A stretch of 64,000 nucleotides of DNA from Azophilus sp965221465 (GCA_965221465.1 OZ244892.1:1736001-1800000), one strand, 5' to 3'. Positions 8,435 through 20,627 are shown, numbered from the stretch's first letter. Notes: generated from the sequence alone by a model not told the origin. A program made the numbers and translations.

Positions 8435-9973
8435 TCAGATGGCCATGTCGCCGACGGCACGAACGCGCAGACGCACCGTTTCTTCCGGCATGTACGGCAC
8501 CGGGAACTCATCGATAGACGCGATTTTCAAAGCTTCGCGCGCGGCGCCGTTCGCTACGGCCGTGCGCCTGGCGGCGGCGCTCGCCTCGGCAATTGCCTGT
8601 TCACGGGATTGTTGTCTCGGACGATGCAGCAGTTCGCACTCGCCGCTGACTTTGGCAAGCGCAGCGCCCACCGCATTGGCGACGCTGCTGTGCGGCGGAC
8701 GATGAATCTCGGAGATGCCGGAGACGCGGCCTCCGACGAGAAACTCGCCACCGCCGACCACGATCAGCGGTAACGATTCCGGCCTGGTTTTGATTCCTTC
8801 GACGGCGCGCGCAACCTCGTCCTGGATCACTGTGGAAGCCGTTGCAACGACCTCCGGGGACAGATTGCCCAGGGCGCTCGCACTGCCGAGTTCGACACGA
8901 CCCGTTGCGACCGCTACGTCGGTGGCCGTGAACGTATCGCCACCGAAGCAGACGGCCTCCTCCTCGAGCCGGCGTCCTACCGACTGCGGCCCAACCGTCA
9001 TTCCGTCCGCTGCGACAACGCTGCCGCCGCCAAGACCGACGGACAGCACATCGGGCATCCTGAAATTCGTTCGCACGCCGCCGATTTCTACAGTCCAGCT
9101 CGACTCGCGCGGAAAACCCCCAGTGAGCATGCCGACATCCGTGGTCGTGCCGCCCACGTCCACGACGATGCCGTCGTCGATCCCCGACAGGTGAGCCGCA
9201 CCGCGCATGGAATTCGTGGGTCCCGACGAGAATGTCAACACCGGAAACCGGCGCACCCTGCGGGAAGGCATCACCGTGCCGTCGTTCGCGCTGACGAAGA
9301 ATGGCGCATCGATGCCCAGGCCGGAAATAGCTTTATCGAATGCGCGAACGACGCGGTCCGACAGGCCAAGAAGCGAGGCATTCAACAGCGCCGCGTTTTC
9401 CCGCTCCAGCAATCCGAGTCTTCCCAGTTCGTGGGACAAAACGATGGGCAGATCCGGCAATTTCGACTGCACCAGCCGACCAGCCGCGATCTCCATCTGT
9501 GGGCTCAGGGGGGAAAAGACCGACGAAATCGCTACGGCGCGGACACCTGTTGCGGCGATTCGCCCGCAAACGCGTTCCAGCTCTGCCGTATCGAGCGGCG
9601 AAATCTCCCGGCCGTCGAATTCGTTGCCGCCGCGCACCATATGGGTGTGGTTGCCGAGCGCCTTCGCAAGGTCTTCGGGCCAGCCCACCATCGGCGGCAG
9701 ACATTCGCCCGCGGGCAGGCCCAGGCGCACGATCGCCGCCTCCGAGAGTTCCCGACGCTCGACTACTGCGTTGGTGAACTGCGTGGTTCCGAGCATCAGG
9801 GCATCGATGCAACGAGGGTCCGGCCCGACAGTATCGAGCACCGCCCGCAACGCATCGAGAATGCCGGTGGCGATGTCTTGCGAAGTGGCTGCCTTGTGCG
9901 ATGCAACGACATGCGATCGATCGATGACGACCGCATCCGTATGGGTCCCGCCCACATCGATTCCGACCCTCAC
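8435..9973 (-). CDS. Hydantoinase/oxoprolinase (HyuA-like) family protein
   Basis: The protein opens with RVGIDVGGTHTDAVVID, the nucleotide-binding loop of the hydantoinase/oxoprolinase N-terminal domain. Near residue 280 it has a second loop, VDVGGTTTDVGML. At about 512 residues it is shorter than N-methylhydantoinase A (near 690 residues) and resembles the short subgroup found beside DUF917. The expected reaction is ATP-dependent opening of a cyclic amide, with substrate unknown. The frame is open upstream to 10423, but the GTG at 9973 is the natural start. It overlaps the permease stop as GTGA, which points to translational coupling. Confidence 0.85.
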   Translation of the reverse strand: MRVGIDVGGTHTDAVVIDRSHVVASHKAATSQDIATGILDALRAVLDTVGPDPRCIDALMLGTTQFTNAVVERRELSEAAIVRLGLPAGECLPPMVGWPEDLAKALGNHTHMVRGGNEFDGREISPLDTAELERVCGRIAATGVRAVAISSVFSPLSPQMEIAAGRLVQSKLPDLPIVLSHELGRLGLLERENAALLNASLLGLSDRVVRAFDKAISGLGIDAPFFVSANDGTVMPSRRVRRFPVLTFSSGPTNSMRGAAHLSGIDDGIVVDVGGTTTDVGMLTGGFPRESSWTVEIGGVRTNFRMPDVLSVGLGGGSVVAADGMTVGPQSVGRRLEEEAVCFGGDTFTATDVAVATGRVELGSASALGNLSPEVVATASTVIQDEVARAVEGIKTRPESLPLIVVGGGEFLVGGRVSGISEIHRPPHSSVANAVGAALAKVSGECELLHRPRQQSREQAIAEASAAARRTAVANGAAREALKIASIDEFPVPYMPEETVRLRVRAVGDMAI

Positions 9974-11274
9974 CGGGCTGCGCTCCGATCGGCAGCGGCG
10001 GACGTGCGTGTACGCCGCAGTTTCATCAACACGACATATACGATAGCCGGTACCACGAGCGCATCGATCGTCGACGACCCGGTAAGCACGATCGTTTCCT
10101 CGGCCGTCGCATAGCTGACCGTCGACCCGACCGCCCATGCCGCGAGCGCCGGCCAGGAGACGGCCGGGAGCTTCGGAAGATCTTCCAGGCAGTAGCGCCG
10201 ATTGCGCAGGAAGAAGAAGTCCGCGATGTAGATGCTGCCGACCGGCGTGAACAGTACGCTCAAGTAGATGAGGAACGGAACGAAGTGGTCGAGAATCCCC
10301 AGAAAGGTGACGAGCGTTCCCACGGTTCCGCACGCCACCGTCATTTTCCAACCCGCGAACGCGGGAACGACCGCGGACATACTCAGCGACGAACCGTAGA
10401 GGTTGATCGAATTTGCCGTCCACGTCGAACCGACTATCAGAGCGAATGCTCCTGCACCCAATCCTACCGCAATCATGATCTGCAGCGTCTCGGCAGTCCC
10501 GGTCGCCAGGCTCGCCATGGCCGCAACGACATAGACGAACGTCGATGCGACCATGAACGTCAGGAACGATGCGAATATCGCATGCCCCGTTGTCTTGACG
10601 AACCGGGTGACGTCAGGGATCAGCACAGCGCCAAGGATCAATCCGCCAACCGTAGCTGCCACCCCTTCGTTGAATGTCAGGGCTCCGGTGCCTGCGATAT
10701 CGACGATGGATCCGAGAGGGCGGTCATTGAAAACCAGATTGAGAAGCACCGCCAACAGCGCGACCATCAGGGGCACGACGACCAGGGCAAGACGGTTCAG
10801 CAGCCGGAATCCGAACATGGTCGAGACCACCATCAACAGTCCGCCGAACAGCACATAAGCCGCTTCGCTCAACTGCAAACCCAACTGGTCGGCAGCGAGG
10901 CCCTGCGCGGCGCGGGCAAACAAACTCAGTTGCACGCCGAACCAGCCGAACTGGGAGACTGCGAATGCCAGGTTGACCGCCTTGGAGCCCGTTCGACCGA
11001 AGGCAAACTGAATCAACATGTAGGAAGTCAGCCGCACCTTGGCGCCGATGACGGCAGTGATGGAACCGATGACCGCAAGAAAGAGCCCCCCGGCAACGAA
11101 GGCGCCGACTCCGCTCAGCAGGCCTAGGGCGCTGCCGATCTTCACGCCACCGATCAGGCCAGGTACGCTGAAAGCCTGGGCAGAATAAAGCAGGCCGACA
11201 CGAATGCCGCTGACGACCCGCGATTCCGGCACCCGACTCGTCGCATGGTCCTCCAGCAGGTCGCCGACATCCAT
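9970..11274 (-). CDS. NCS1-type cytosine/purine/allantoin-family permease
   Basis: This inner-membrane transporter has about twelve hydrophobic segments. Family features include GLLYSAQAFSVPGLIGGVKIGSALG near the N-terminus and the SKAVNLAFAVSQFGWFGVQ stretch. The usual substrates are nucleobases, allantoin or hydantoins driven by H+ or Na+. The open frame extends to 11385, but the ATG at 11274 is preceded by GGAGG at a good distance and yields 434 residues, the usual family length. It is the first gene of the catabolic operon, and its stop overlaps the start of the hydantoinase-like gene. Confidence 0.87.
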   Translation of the reverse strand: MDVGDLLEDHATSRVPESRVVSGIRVGLLYSAQAFSVPGLIGGVKIGSALGLLSGVGAFVAGGLFLAVIGSITAVIGAKVRLTSYMLIQFAFGRTGSKAVNLAFAVSQFGWFGVQLSLFARAAQGLAADQLGLQLSEAAYVLFGGLLMVVSTMFGFRLLNRLALVVVPLMVALLAVLLNLVFNDRPLGSIVDIAGTGALTFNEGVAATVGGLILGAVLIPDVTRFVKTTGHAIFASFLTFMVASTFVYVVAAMASLATGTAETLQIMIAVGLGAGAFALIVGSTWTANSINLYGSSLSMSAVVPAFAGWKMTVACGTVGTLVTFLGILDHFVPFLIYLSVLFTPVGSIYIADFFFLRNRRYCLEDLPKLPAVSWPALAAWAVGSTVSYATAEETIVLTGSSTIDALVVPAIVYVVLMKLRRTRTSAAADRSAAR

Positions 11275-11473
11275 CGCGCCTCCACGCACCCTCGGATTCG
11301 CTCGGCAGGGCGTTTGCCCGCGGCCTGCCGCGCCGTCCCCATCCTTGACATTCAAACGCGAGTGCGACGGCTCGCGCATCGCCACACCGGAACAAGACGC
11401 AAAACTCTACCAGATCGCACCACGGCGTCGCCACGCGCTATCATGCCGCGCCCCTACTGCGAGGAGTCAGGCA

Positions 11474-12931
11474 GTGCAGCAACCCGTATTGGTCGGAATC
11501 AGTCAACTCGAACAGCGGATTCGCGACCCGTTGGAGGCCCGGGAACCCATCGATTTGATGATCGACGCCGTACGCGCCGCGGCCGACGATGCGGGCTGCC
11601 CCGCGCTGCTCGACCAGGCCTCGTCCGTCCGGGTGGTCCGCGGATTCTGGCGTTACGAGAACCCGGCCGCGGCAATCTGCGAAGCGCTCGGCAAAACCGG
11701 AGCGGAGACGGCCTTGACGCCCTTCGGCGGCAACTACGTGCAGACGGCATTGAACCGGTCTGCCCTCGACATCCAGGCGGGCCGGCACGACGTCATCGTC
11801 ATGACGGGCGCCGAGTGCGGCTACAGTCAGGCCCGTGCGCGCCGGGCCGGGAAGCAACTCGAGTGGCGGCAGATCGGCGGCACGCCGGATCTCTACATCG
11901 GCAAGGACGGCGGGATGGGCCACCCGGTGGAAGTCGGCCTCGGCATCCGCAGGGCATCGCAAGTGTACGCGATCTACGAAACCGCCCGCCGACATCATCT
12001 CGGCGAAGCCGTCGATGCGCATCTCGAACGCATCTCGGAACTCTGGGCGGGCTTCAGCCAGGTGGCGGCAGACAATCCCCACGCCTGGATCCGCGATGCG
12101 AAGTCCGCCGAAGAGATTCGCACACCCTCGCCCACCAACCGGCCCGTGACCTTCCCCTACCCCAAGTTCATGAACGCCAACAACAATGTCGACCAGGCGG
12201 CAGCGCTGATCCTCTGTTCCGAAGCCAAGGCGGCGGCCCTCGGCATCGCCCGCGACAAGTGGGTCTATCCCTGGGTCGGCACCGACGGCCAGGATCACTA
12301 CTACGCATCGATGCGGGAGAACTTATACAGCTCGCCGGCCATCCGCATCGCCGGCAATCGGGCGCTCGAAATGGTAAATCTGGGGCCGGACGATTTCGAT
12401 CTTGTCGATGTGTACAGTTGCTTTCCGGTGGCCGTCCAGGTAGCGGCCGCCGAGCTTGGCCTCGATACGGCGCGGCCCTTGACGGTGACCGGCGGTTTGA
12501 CCTTCGCCGGCGGTCCGCTCAACAACTACGTCATGCACGCCATCGCCCGCATGGCGGAACTACTGCGTGAATCGAGCGGCAGCCGTGGGCTGATCACGGC
12601 AAACGGCGGTTATCTGAGTACCCACGCGTTCGGCGTCTACGCCACCGCACCCCCGGCCGAGGGATTCCGGCACGCCCATCCCCAGGACGAGATCGATGCC
12701 GCTGCGCCACCCCGGGAAGTCCTCACCCGGCACCACGGCACCGCCGAGGTGGAAGGCTATTGCGTGAAGTACGGCAATGGCAGCCCGGAAGTGGCCAACA
12801 TCGCTCTGCGACTGCCGGGGGGCGAACGCGCCTGGGCCAACTGCACCGATGCCGACACCCTCGCCGCCATGCACACAGAAGAATTCTGCGGGGTCACCGC
12901 CAGCATCGATGGCGACACCGCGAGTTTCTGA
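11474..12931 (+). CDS. Thiolase-like protein (TLP1 type)
   Basis: The 485-residue protein has the SCP2-thiolase fold: AGRHDVIVMTGAECGYSQ, VDVYSCFPVAVQVAA and GGLTFAGGPLNNYVMHA. It also has a C-terminal extension like that of thiolase-like protein type 1. Catalytic residues depart from active thiolases: the nucleophile region reads PFGGNYVQ without Cys, HDCF is YSCF, and GHP is AGGP. It may bind acyl-CoA without classical thiolysis. The GTG start at 11474 has GAGGAG seven bases upstream. It is divergent from the permease operon, and its 3' end overlaps the RDD gene by 23 bp. Confidence 0.8.
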   Translation: MQQPVLVGISQLEQRIRDPLEAREPIDLMIDAVRAAADDAGCPALLDQASSVRVVRGFWRYENPAAAICEALGKTGAETALTPFGGNYVQTALNRSALDIQAGRHDVIVMTGAECGYSQARARRAGKQLEWRQIGGTPDLYIGKDGGMGHPVEVGLGIRRASQVYAIYETARRHHLGEAVDAHLERISELWAGFSQVAADNPHAWIRDAKSAEEIRTPSPTNRPVTFPYPKFMNANNNVDQAAALILCSEAKAAALGIARDKWVYPWVGTDGQDHYYASMRENLYSSPAIRIAGNRALEMVNLGPDDFDLVDVYSCFPVAVQVAAAELGLDTARPLTVTGGLTFAGGPLNNYVMHAIARMAELLRESSGSRGLITANGGYLSTHAFGVYATAPPAEGFRHAHPQDEIDAAAPPREVLTRHHGTAEVEGYCVKYGNGSPEVANIALRLPGGERAWANCTDADTLAAMHTEEFCGVTASIDGDTASF

Positions 12932-13343
12932 AAAACAAGCGACGCCGGCCGGACTGCTGCGCCGCCTGGCCGCCATGGTTTACGACGGCCTTCTGGTGCT
13001 CGCGCTCTGGATGATCACGCTGCTCGTCATGGTGGTCGCCAACGGCGGCGAAGCGGTGTTCGGCGCGCTGGTTCAGACGACGCTGTTCCTGGAGGCATTC
13101 GTCTTCTTCGCCTGGTTCTGGCTGCGGGCGGGCCAGACCGCAGGCATGCGCGCCTGGCGCCTGCGCCTGGTTGCCGAGGATGGCGGGCACATCACCCTCA
13201 ATCAGGCAACGGTGCGGTTCTTCGCCGCGGCAATCTCCCTGGGCGCATTGGGCGTCGGCTACTGGTGGGCGCTCTTCGACCGGCAGAGCAGAACCTGGCC
13301 CGATCTTTGGAGCGACAGCCGCGTCCTTTACAGCGCGACCTGA
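12909..13343 (+). CDS. RDD family membrane protein
   Basis: The 144-residue protein starts within the end of the thiolase-like gene. The residues LLRRLAAMVYDGLLVLALW form the first hydrophobic segment with the Arg...Asp pattern that names the family. A second segment (TTLFLEAFVFFAWFWL), the TAGMRAWRLRLV motif and a third segment follow. The function is unknown; RDD proteins are small inner-membrane proteins, some proposed to be ion antiporters. RDD genes often lie next to lptG in gammaproteobacteria, as here, where the two genes converge. Confidence 0.85.
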   Translation: MATPRVSEKQATPAGLLRRLAAMVYDGLLVLALWMITLLVMVVANGGEAVFGALVQTTLFLEAFVFFAWFWLRAGQTAGMRAWRLRLVAEDGGHITLNQATVRFFAAAISLGALGVGYWWALFDRQSRTWPDLWSDSRVLYSAT

Positions 13344-13363
13344 AAAACGTTCGGTGCGACGTC

Positions 13364-13457
13364 CGCATCCGTCACCAGCTTGCGTCGCGAGGGTGTCGAC
13401 GTTTCGTCGCGAGTGCATCGGCGTCCGCAGCAGGAAGCGCGAGCAGGATGCGGGCTA
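13364..13457. repeat. Dispersed palindromic element, copy A (3' of lptG)
   Basis: The 94-bp element reads CGCATCCGTCACCAGCTT at the left and GGATGCGGGCTA at the right, which are imperfect inverted ends. The core GAGGGTGTCGACGTTTCGTCG is nearly identical to the copies at 24337-24444 and 52493-52738. The right end overlaps the TAG stop codon of lptG, so the stop is the first triplet of the element's TAGCCCGCATCC end. It lies between the convergent RDD and lptG genes. Confidence 0.8.
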
Positions 13458-14522
13458 CGAAACCCGGCGCAGACCCCAGAACCCGGCCAGCCAGCAGGCG
13501 GCGATCGGCAACGCCACGGCTATCGAGGCGTCGAGCCCATACACCTGACTCATGGGCGCAAACAGGTCCTGCAGATACTTGAACGAGAGCCCGACGACGA
13601 TACCGGCACTGATGCGCATGCCCATGCCGGTAGTGCGCAACGGCCCGATCACGAATGCCAACGCCAGCAGCACCAGGCCCAACATGGCAACCGGCTGCAG
13701 ACACTTGCTCCAGAACGCGAGGCGATACGCCGTGGCATCGAGGCCTTCCCGCTCCATGTAGTCGATTCGATAGCTCAGATTGCCGATGGACAGCCGCCTC
13801 GGATCCACCAGAGCCCGTTCGCTCAAGAGCCGAGGGTCGACATTGCCCAACCAGCGCACTTCCGCCGATCGCTCGATGGTCGTACCACCGTCGCCGATTT
13901 GCGTTTCCACGACATCGCGCAGCATCCAATGCGGAACCTCGCCATCGACGTAGGAGCCGCCCGCCGCCTCCCGCACCCACTCAAGTGCACCGGACTCGTC
14001 CAGCCTGTATTGCCGCACACCGATCAGACCGCCATTCGGGGACAGGGCGTCTACGCGCATGTACAAGGGGCCCTCGCGGTACCAGCCGCCAATGGATATC
14101 GCGTCGCTTGCCTCGAGTGCCCGGGCCTTGCGAGCTTCCGCCTGCGACTCGGCTTCCGGCGCAACCCATTCGCCCACCAGGGCGCCGGCAAGGGCCAGCC
14201 CCAGCACCGCCCAGGTCAATCCGGCGCACATTCGATACACCGAAACGCCGGCCGCGCGCAGCGTCGCCAGTTCCCAGCGGCTCGCGAGATAGCCGAGGCC
14301 AACGAGGCTGCCGAGAAACATGGCATAGGGCAGCAATTCGTAGCTCCGCCGTGGCAGGGTCAATGCGACGTATAACAGGGCATCGGTCAGCGAATACCCC
14401 GGTTTCCGCCCGCCGGCCTCCTCGATCAGTGCGAAGACCGCAATCAGGCCCATGAACGCCAGGAACACGGCGCCCGTGGCGAGCAGCACCGTCACGCACA
14501 GGTAGCGGTCGAACCGTTTCAT
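13455..14522 (-). CDS. lptG: LPS export ABC transporter permease LptG
   Basis: LptG is one of the two permease subunits of the LptB2FG transporter that extracts lipopolysaccharide from the inner membrane and passes it to LptC and LptA. The protein (355 residues from the ATG at 14522; a GTG at 14531 would add three) begins KRFDRYLCVTVLLATGAVF and continues with YELLPYAMFLGSLVGLG. A large periplasmic domain and three C-terminal membrane segments follow. It lies downstream of lptF on the same strand, separated by about 250 bp. The TAG stop coincides with the end of a dispersed palindromic element. Confidence 0.93.
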   Translation of the reverse strand: MKRFDRYLCVTVLLATGAVFLAFMGLIAVFALIEEAGGRKPGYSLTDALLYVALTLPRRSYELLPYAMFLGSLVGLGYLASRWELATLRAAGVSVYRMCAGLTWAVLGLALAGALVGEWVAPEAESQAEARKARALEASDAISIGGWYREGPLYMRVDALSPNGGLIGVRQYRLDESGALEWVREAAGGSYVDGEVPHWMLRDVVETQIGDGGTTIERSAEVRWLGNVDPRLLSERALVDPRRLSIGNLSYRIDYMEREGLDATAYRLAFWSKCLQPVAMLGLVLLALAFVIGPLRTTGMGMRISAGIVVGLSFKYLQDLFAPMSQVYGLDASIAVALPIAACWLAGFWGLRRVS

Positions 14523-14770
14523 GCCGGGCACGATGCTGCCGCCAACTGAAGCGTTGCGCTGGCATGACCAGCCAGGGGTGTATCGGATTCAGTCAATTCG
14601 GAAGGCTGAAACGGGATTCGCAGCGCGATTCTCACAACGCGAATCGATCGATTGCGGACGGCATCCAAAGAAAACCCATCAATGCGGGTTCGGGTATCCA
14701 AACTACAGACCGAGTTCGTCTGGTTGCGACAGGCCAGTAGAAGCTCTCGGTCGCGAACTCGATTCATCGA

Positions 14771-15841
14771 TCAGGCTGCGACCGGCTTGCCGGAGCGGGC
14801 GAAAAGAACCGCCCCGGCCACGTAGAACAGGGCGTGCGCCGGCCACAGCCCCACCGGAGTCGGCACGACGCCTGCCGCCAGCGCGTTCTGGTTGACGACC
14901 AGCGCAACGTAATAGGCAAGCAAGGCCAGTATCGCGGGCACCACCCGGGCGAATCGCCCCTGCCGTGGCTTCGCACGCGCAAACCCGATTGCCATCAGCG
15001 TACTGACCAGGCAGAACACGGGCAGTCCCACCCGCCAGTGCAGTTCCGCCATGTTCGCGGCGCCGCCCCGTTCCCACAGCACGGTAGTGGGCAACGCATC
15101 CTCGTCGATCCGCCGGGGAGGCCGCCGGTCTTCCGCGATGCGTTGACTCAGGGTCTCGAATCGGGTGACCCGGTAGTTCTTCGCTCCGCTGCTGCCGACG
15201 TAGCGCCGGCCGTCGATCAACACCAGAAACCGGCTGCCCGTCTGTTCGTCGAGATACTGTCTGCCCTCGCTCGCCCAGACCGTGGCCACCGGTTGGCCGT
15301 CGCGGTAATCGGACATGAACACATCGCCCAGTGTCCTCCGGTCGCGGCTCACCGAGGCGGCATAGACAACGCGGCTGTCCCGGTCGAAGACATTGAACGA
15401 GCCCGGGGTCACCGCCTCGAACGCGGTTCGGGCGCGCTGTTCCGTCAGCAGTGCGGCAAGGGCGGCGTTGCTGGCCGGGGTGACCTGCAGCGACAACCAG
15501 GCCGTCACGCCGACCGCGACCGCCACAGGTGCTGCAATCCACTTGAGCAATCGTTCCGGGCTCGAGCCCCCGCATTGCAGCACCGCCATCTCCCGGTCGG
15601 CGTGCAGCCGGGAAAAGGTCAGAAGCACCGCGATGTAGAACGCGAACGGCAGCAGAAGCTGCAGGAATCCCGGCATGCGCAGCTTCAGCATGTCGAGGAG
15701 CCCCTCGGCCGCATACTTGCCCGTGGCGGCGTCCTGCAGATAGCCGATGAAGCGGCCGCCCACGGCCACCACCAGCAGAACGAGGGCAGTCACGGCGAAT
15801 ACCAGGAGCAGTTCCCGGTTGATATACCTTGCAGCGACCAT
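14771..15841 (-). CDS. lptF: LPS export ABC transporter permease LptF
   Basis: The partner permease of LptG. The 356-residue sequence begins ARYINRELLLVFAVTALVLL and carries the conserved MPGFLQLLLPFAFYIAVLL and LHADREMAVLQ stretches. Three C-terminal hydrophobic segments end near PTPVGLWPAHALFYV. It is divergent from pepA with only 36 bp between start codons, the standard gammaproteobacterial order. The 248-bp stretch between its stop and lptG holds no convincing gene. Confidence 0.93.
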   Translation of the reverse strand: MVAARYINRELLLVFAVTALVLLVVAVGGRFIGYLQDAATGKYAAEGLLDMLKLRMPGFLQLLLPFAFYIAVLLTFSRLHADREMAVLQCGGSSPERLLKWIAAPVAVAVGVTAWLSLQVTPASNAALAALLTEQRARTAFEAVTPGSFNVFDRDSRVVYAASVSRDRRTLGDVFMSDYRDGQPVATVWASEGRQYLDEQTGSRFLVLIDGRRYVGSSGAKNYRVTRFETLSQRIAEDRRPPRRIDEDALPTTVLWERGGAANMAELHWRVGLPVFCLVSTLMAIGFARAKPRQGRFARVVPAILALLAYYVALVVNQNALAAGVVPTPVGLWPAHALFYVAGAVLFARSGKPVAA

Positions 15842-15877
15842 GCCTTAGAATCGCCGGTTACCTTGAGCGGCTCGATT
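15842..15877. promoter_or_regulatory. Very short divergent lptF/pepA intergenic region
   Basis: Only 36 bp separate the two start codons, so the two promoters must overlap each other or extend into the coding regions. TAGAAT at 15846-15851 is a candidate -10 box for pepA. The nearest -35-like hexamer, TTGATA at 15819-15824 inside lptF, would leave a 21-bp spacer, which is longer than ideal. No clear promoter for lptF is seen. Confidence 0.35.
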
Positions 15878-17338
15878 ATGAAGTATTCGACAAAAACCAG
15901 CAGCCTGACCACCGCGACCCATTGCCTCGTCTGTGACCTCGGGACGGCAGCGAAAACGGCAAGGGAACTTGGCGCCGGCAGCCTCTTCGACACCGCCATC
16001 CAGGATTTCGGCAACAAGGCCGGCACCAACCTGGTGGTCCGGCTGCCCGGCAAATCTCCGGTCAAACGCATCCTGGTCGCCGGGGGCGCCGATGGGGAGG
16101 TAGAGCCACCGGAATTCAGGAAGATCGCACGCAGCACCGCGAAAGACCTGGCGGCGCTTGCGGCATCCGGTGCGCGCAATGCCGTGTGGGGGCTGGTTCC
16201 TGTCCGGGTGACGAACCGTGAGCCGTACTGGCGGGCGTTCACCGGTTGTTACGAAATGTCTCTCGCCCTCTACCGGTTTCAGCAGCACAAATCCAAGGCC
16301 GATGGCTCGAACCTGACACGCATCCAGGTGCAGGCCGATGCCCGAAACCGGGCGAATGTCGCCCGGGCGGTACGGGAAGGGCAGGCGCTGCAACGGGGGC
16401 TGGAACTCGCCCGCAACCTCGGCAATGAGCCACCCAACGTCTGCGACCCCAACTATCTGCTGAAGGAAGCCCGCAAGCTCGGCAAGGCCTCGAACGTCTC
16501 GGTGAGCTCGCTCGACGAGCGCCGCATGACGGAACTCGGCATGGGCGCATTCATGGCTGTCAGCCGGGGCAGCGCCAAGCCGGGCCGCATGATTGTCGTC
16601 AATTACAAAGGCGGAAAGGCCAAGGAACCGCCGATCGCCCTGATCGGCAAGGGCATCACCTTCGACACCGGCGGCATCAGCATGAAGTCGCCGCAAGCCA
16701 TGATCGAGATGAAGTTCGACATGTGCGGCGCTGCTTCGGTACTCGGTGCGGCACGGGCTGCGATCGACGCAAAACTGTCGCTGAACCTCGTGACGGTTCT
16801 GGCAGCCGCGGAGAACATGCCCAACGGTAACGCGACACGGCCAAGCGACATCGTCACGACCCATTCGGGAAAGACCGTGGAAATACTGAACACGGACGCC
16901 GAAGGCCGGTTGGTACTGTGCGACGCACTGTCGTATGCGGGCCGTTACAAGCCGAAGACGGTCATCGATGTGGCAACGCTCACCGGCGCCTGCATTACCG
17001 CGCTCGGGCACCATGCCAGCGCCGTGTACGCCAACGACGATGCCCTGGCCAAAGCCCTGGTCGATGCCGGCGAATGGACCGGCGACCGCGCCTGGCAGAT
17101 GCCGTTGTGGCCGGAATACCAATCCGGCCTCGAAAGCAAGTTTGCCGACATGACCAACGTCGGCGGCAGCGGCGGCGGCAGCATCGTCGCTGCCTGCTTC
17201 CTGTCGCGATTTGCCGAGGATTACTCCTGGGCGCACCTCGACGTGGCCGGCAGTGCATTCGGGGGCCCCGCGCGCAGCGGCGCCACCGGCCGTCCCGTCG
17301 CCCTCCTGTTCAAATACCTGCTGGACGCCGCCGCGTGA
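15878..17338 (+). CDS. pepA: Leucyl aminopeptidase (M17 family, PepA)
   Basis: This cytosolic two-metal aminopeptidase removes N-terminal residues from peptides. Family marks are LIGKGITFDTGGISMK (metal-binding Lys and Asp) and the M17 signature NTDAEGRLVL, with the catalytic Arg. The length of 486 residues is slightly below the roughly 503 of E. coli PepA. The open frame extends upstream through lptF, but the ATG at 15878 is the only sensible start. Its TGA stop overlaps the GTG start of holC. PepA in some bacteria also binds DNA; nothing here tests that. Confidence 0.93.
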   Translation: MKYSTKTSSLTTATHCLVCDLGTAAKTARELGAGSLFDTAIQDFGNKAGTNLVVRLPGKSPVKRILVAGGADGEVEPPEFRKIARSTAKDLAALAASGARNAVWGLVPVRVTNREPYWRAFTGCYEMSLALYRFQQHKSKADGSNLTRIQVQADARNRANVARAVREGQALQRGLELARNLGNEPPNVCDPNYLLKEARKLGKASNVSVSSLDERRMTELGMGAFMAVSRGSAKPGRMIVVNYKGGKAKEPPIALIGKGITFDTGGISMKSPQAMIEMKFDMCGAASVLGAARAAIDAKLSLNLVTVLAAAENMPNGNATRPSDIVTTHSGKTVEILNTDAEGRLVLCDALSYAGRYKPKTVIDVATLTGACITALGHHASAVYANDDALAKALVDAGEWTGDRAWQMPLWPEYQSGLESKFADMTNVGGSGGGSIVAACFLSRFAEDYSWAHLDVAGSAFGGPARSGATGRPVALLFKYLLDAAA

Positions 17339-17781
17339 CGCGGGTGGACTTCTATGTCCTTCAGGATGTGGAGCAGACGGCCCTGCACCGCTTCGCCTGC
17401 CGACTTGCCGCCAGGGCCATGCAGCAGGGCCAGCAAACCTACCTGCACGCCGCAACCGAAGCCCAGGCCGGTGAGGTGGACGAACTGTTGTGGGCTTACC
17501 CGCCCGACCGCCTGATTCCCCATGGTCTGCTCGGCACCCCGGAAGCCGATGGCGCTCCCGTGGTTGTCGGCCGGCGGGGGGACGCGGCGGACCGCTTGCC
17601 GACCGACGGGTTGCTCATCAACCTGGCGGACGATGTGCCCGCATTCCCGGGCCGCTTCGACCGAGTTGCCGAAATCGTCGTCGGCGAGAAGCGCGCCAGT
17701 GGCCGGACGCGATACAAGTACTACCGCGACCGCGGGTACCCGTTGTTCCACCACGAACTGGACGATTGGGAAGTGCGCTGA
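17335..17781 (+). CDS. holC: DNA polymerase III chi subunit
   Basis: HolC pairs with HolD (psi) in the clamp-loader assembly and links it to single-strand DNA-binding protein. The 148-residue sequence starts at a GTG overlapping the pepA stop (GTGA). It shows the family pattern TRVDFYVL, CRLAARAMQQG, ELLWAYPPDRLIPHGL and YKYYRDRGYPL. Gene order pepA-holC-valS is the standard one. The valS start follows its stop by one base, so the three genes form one transcription unit. Confidence 0.92.
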   Translation: MTRVDFYVLQDVEQTALHRFACRLAARAMQQGQQTYLHAATEAQAGEVDELLWAYPPDRLIPHGLLGTPEADGAPVVVGRRGDAADRLPTDGLLINLADDVPAFPGRFDRVAEIVVGEKRASGRTRYKYYRDRGYPLFHHELDDWEVR

Positions 17782-17782
17782 C

Positions 17783-20551
<2,769 letters not shown>

Positions 20552-20621
20552 ACTGAATTTGTCGGCAATTTCCTACGTGAATCGGGGTTGCTCTCGGTAT
20601 TCGCAGACGCCCACATCGACC

Positions 20622-20627
20622 TATAAT
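20622..20627 (+). promoter_or_regulatory. -10 box TATAAT of the small membrane-protein gene
   Basis: A perfect TATAAT ends seven bases before the A of the ATG at 20634, so transcription would start at or next to the start codon and the mRNA would be leaderless. TTCGCA at 20600-20605 is a weak -35 candidate with a 16-bp spacer. Confidence 0.5.

Noticed and set aside
15845..17455. Minus-strand open frame of 536 codons
   Set aside because: It is antisense to pepA, whose assignment by motif and gene order is secure.
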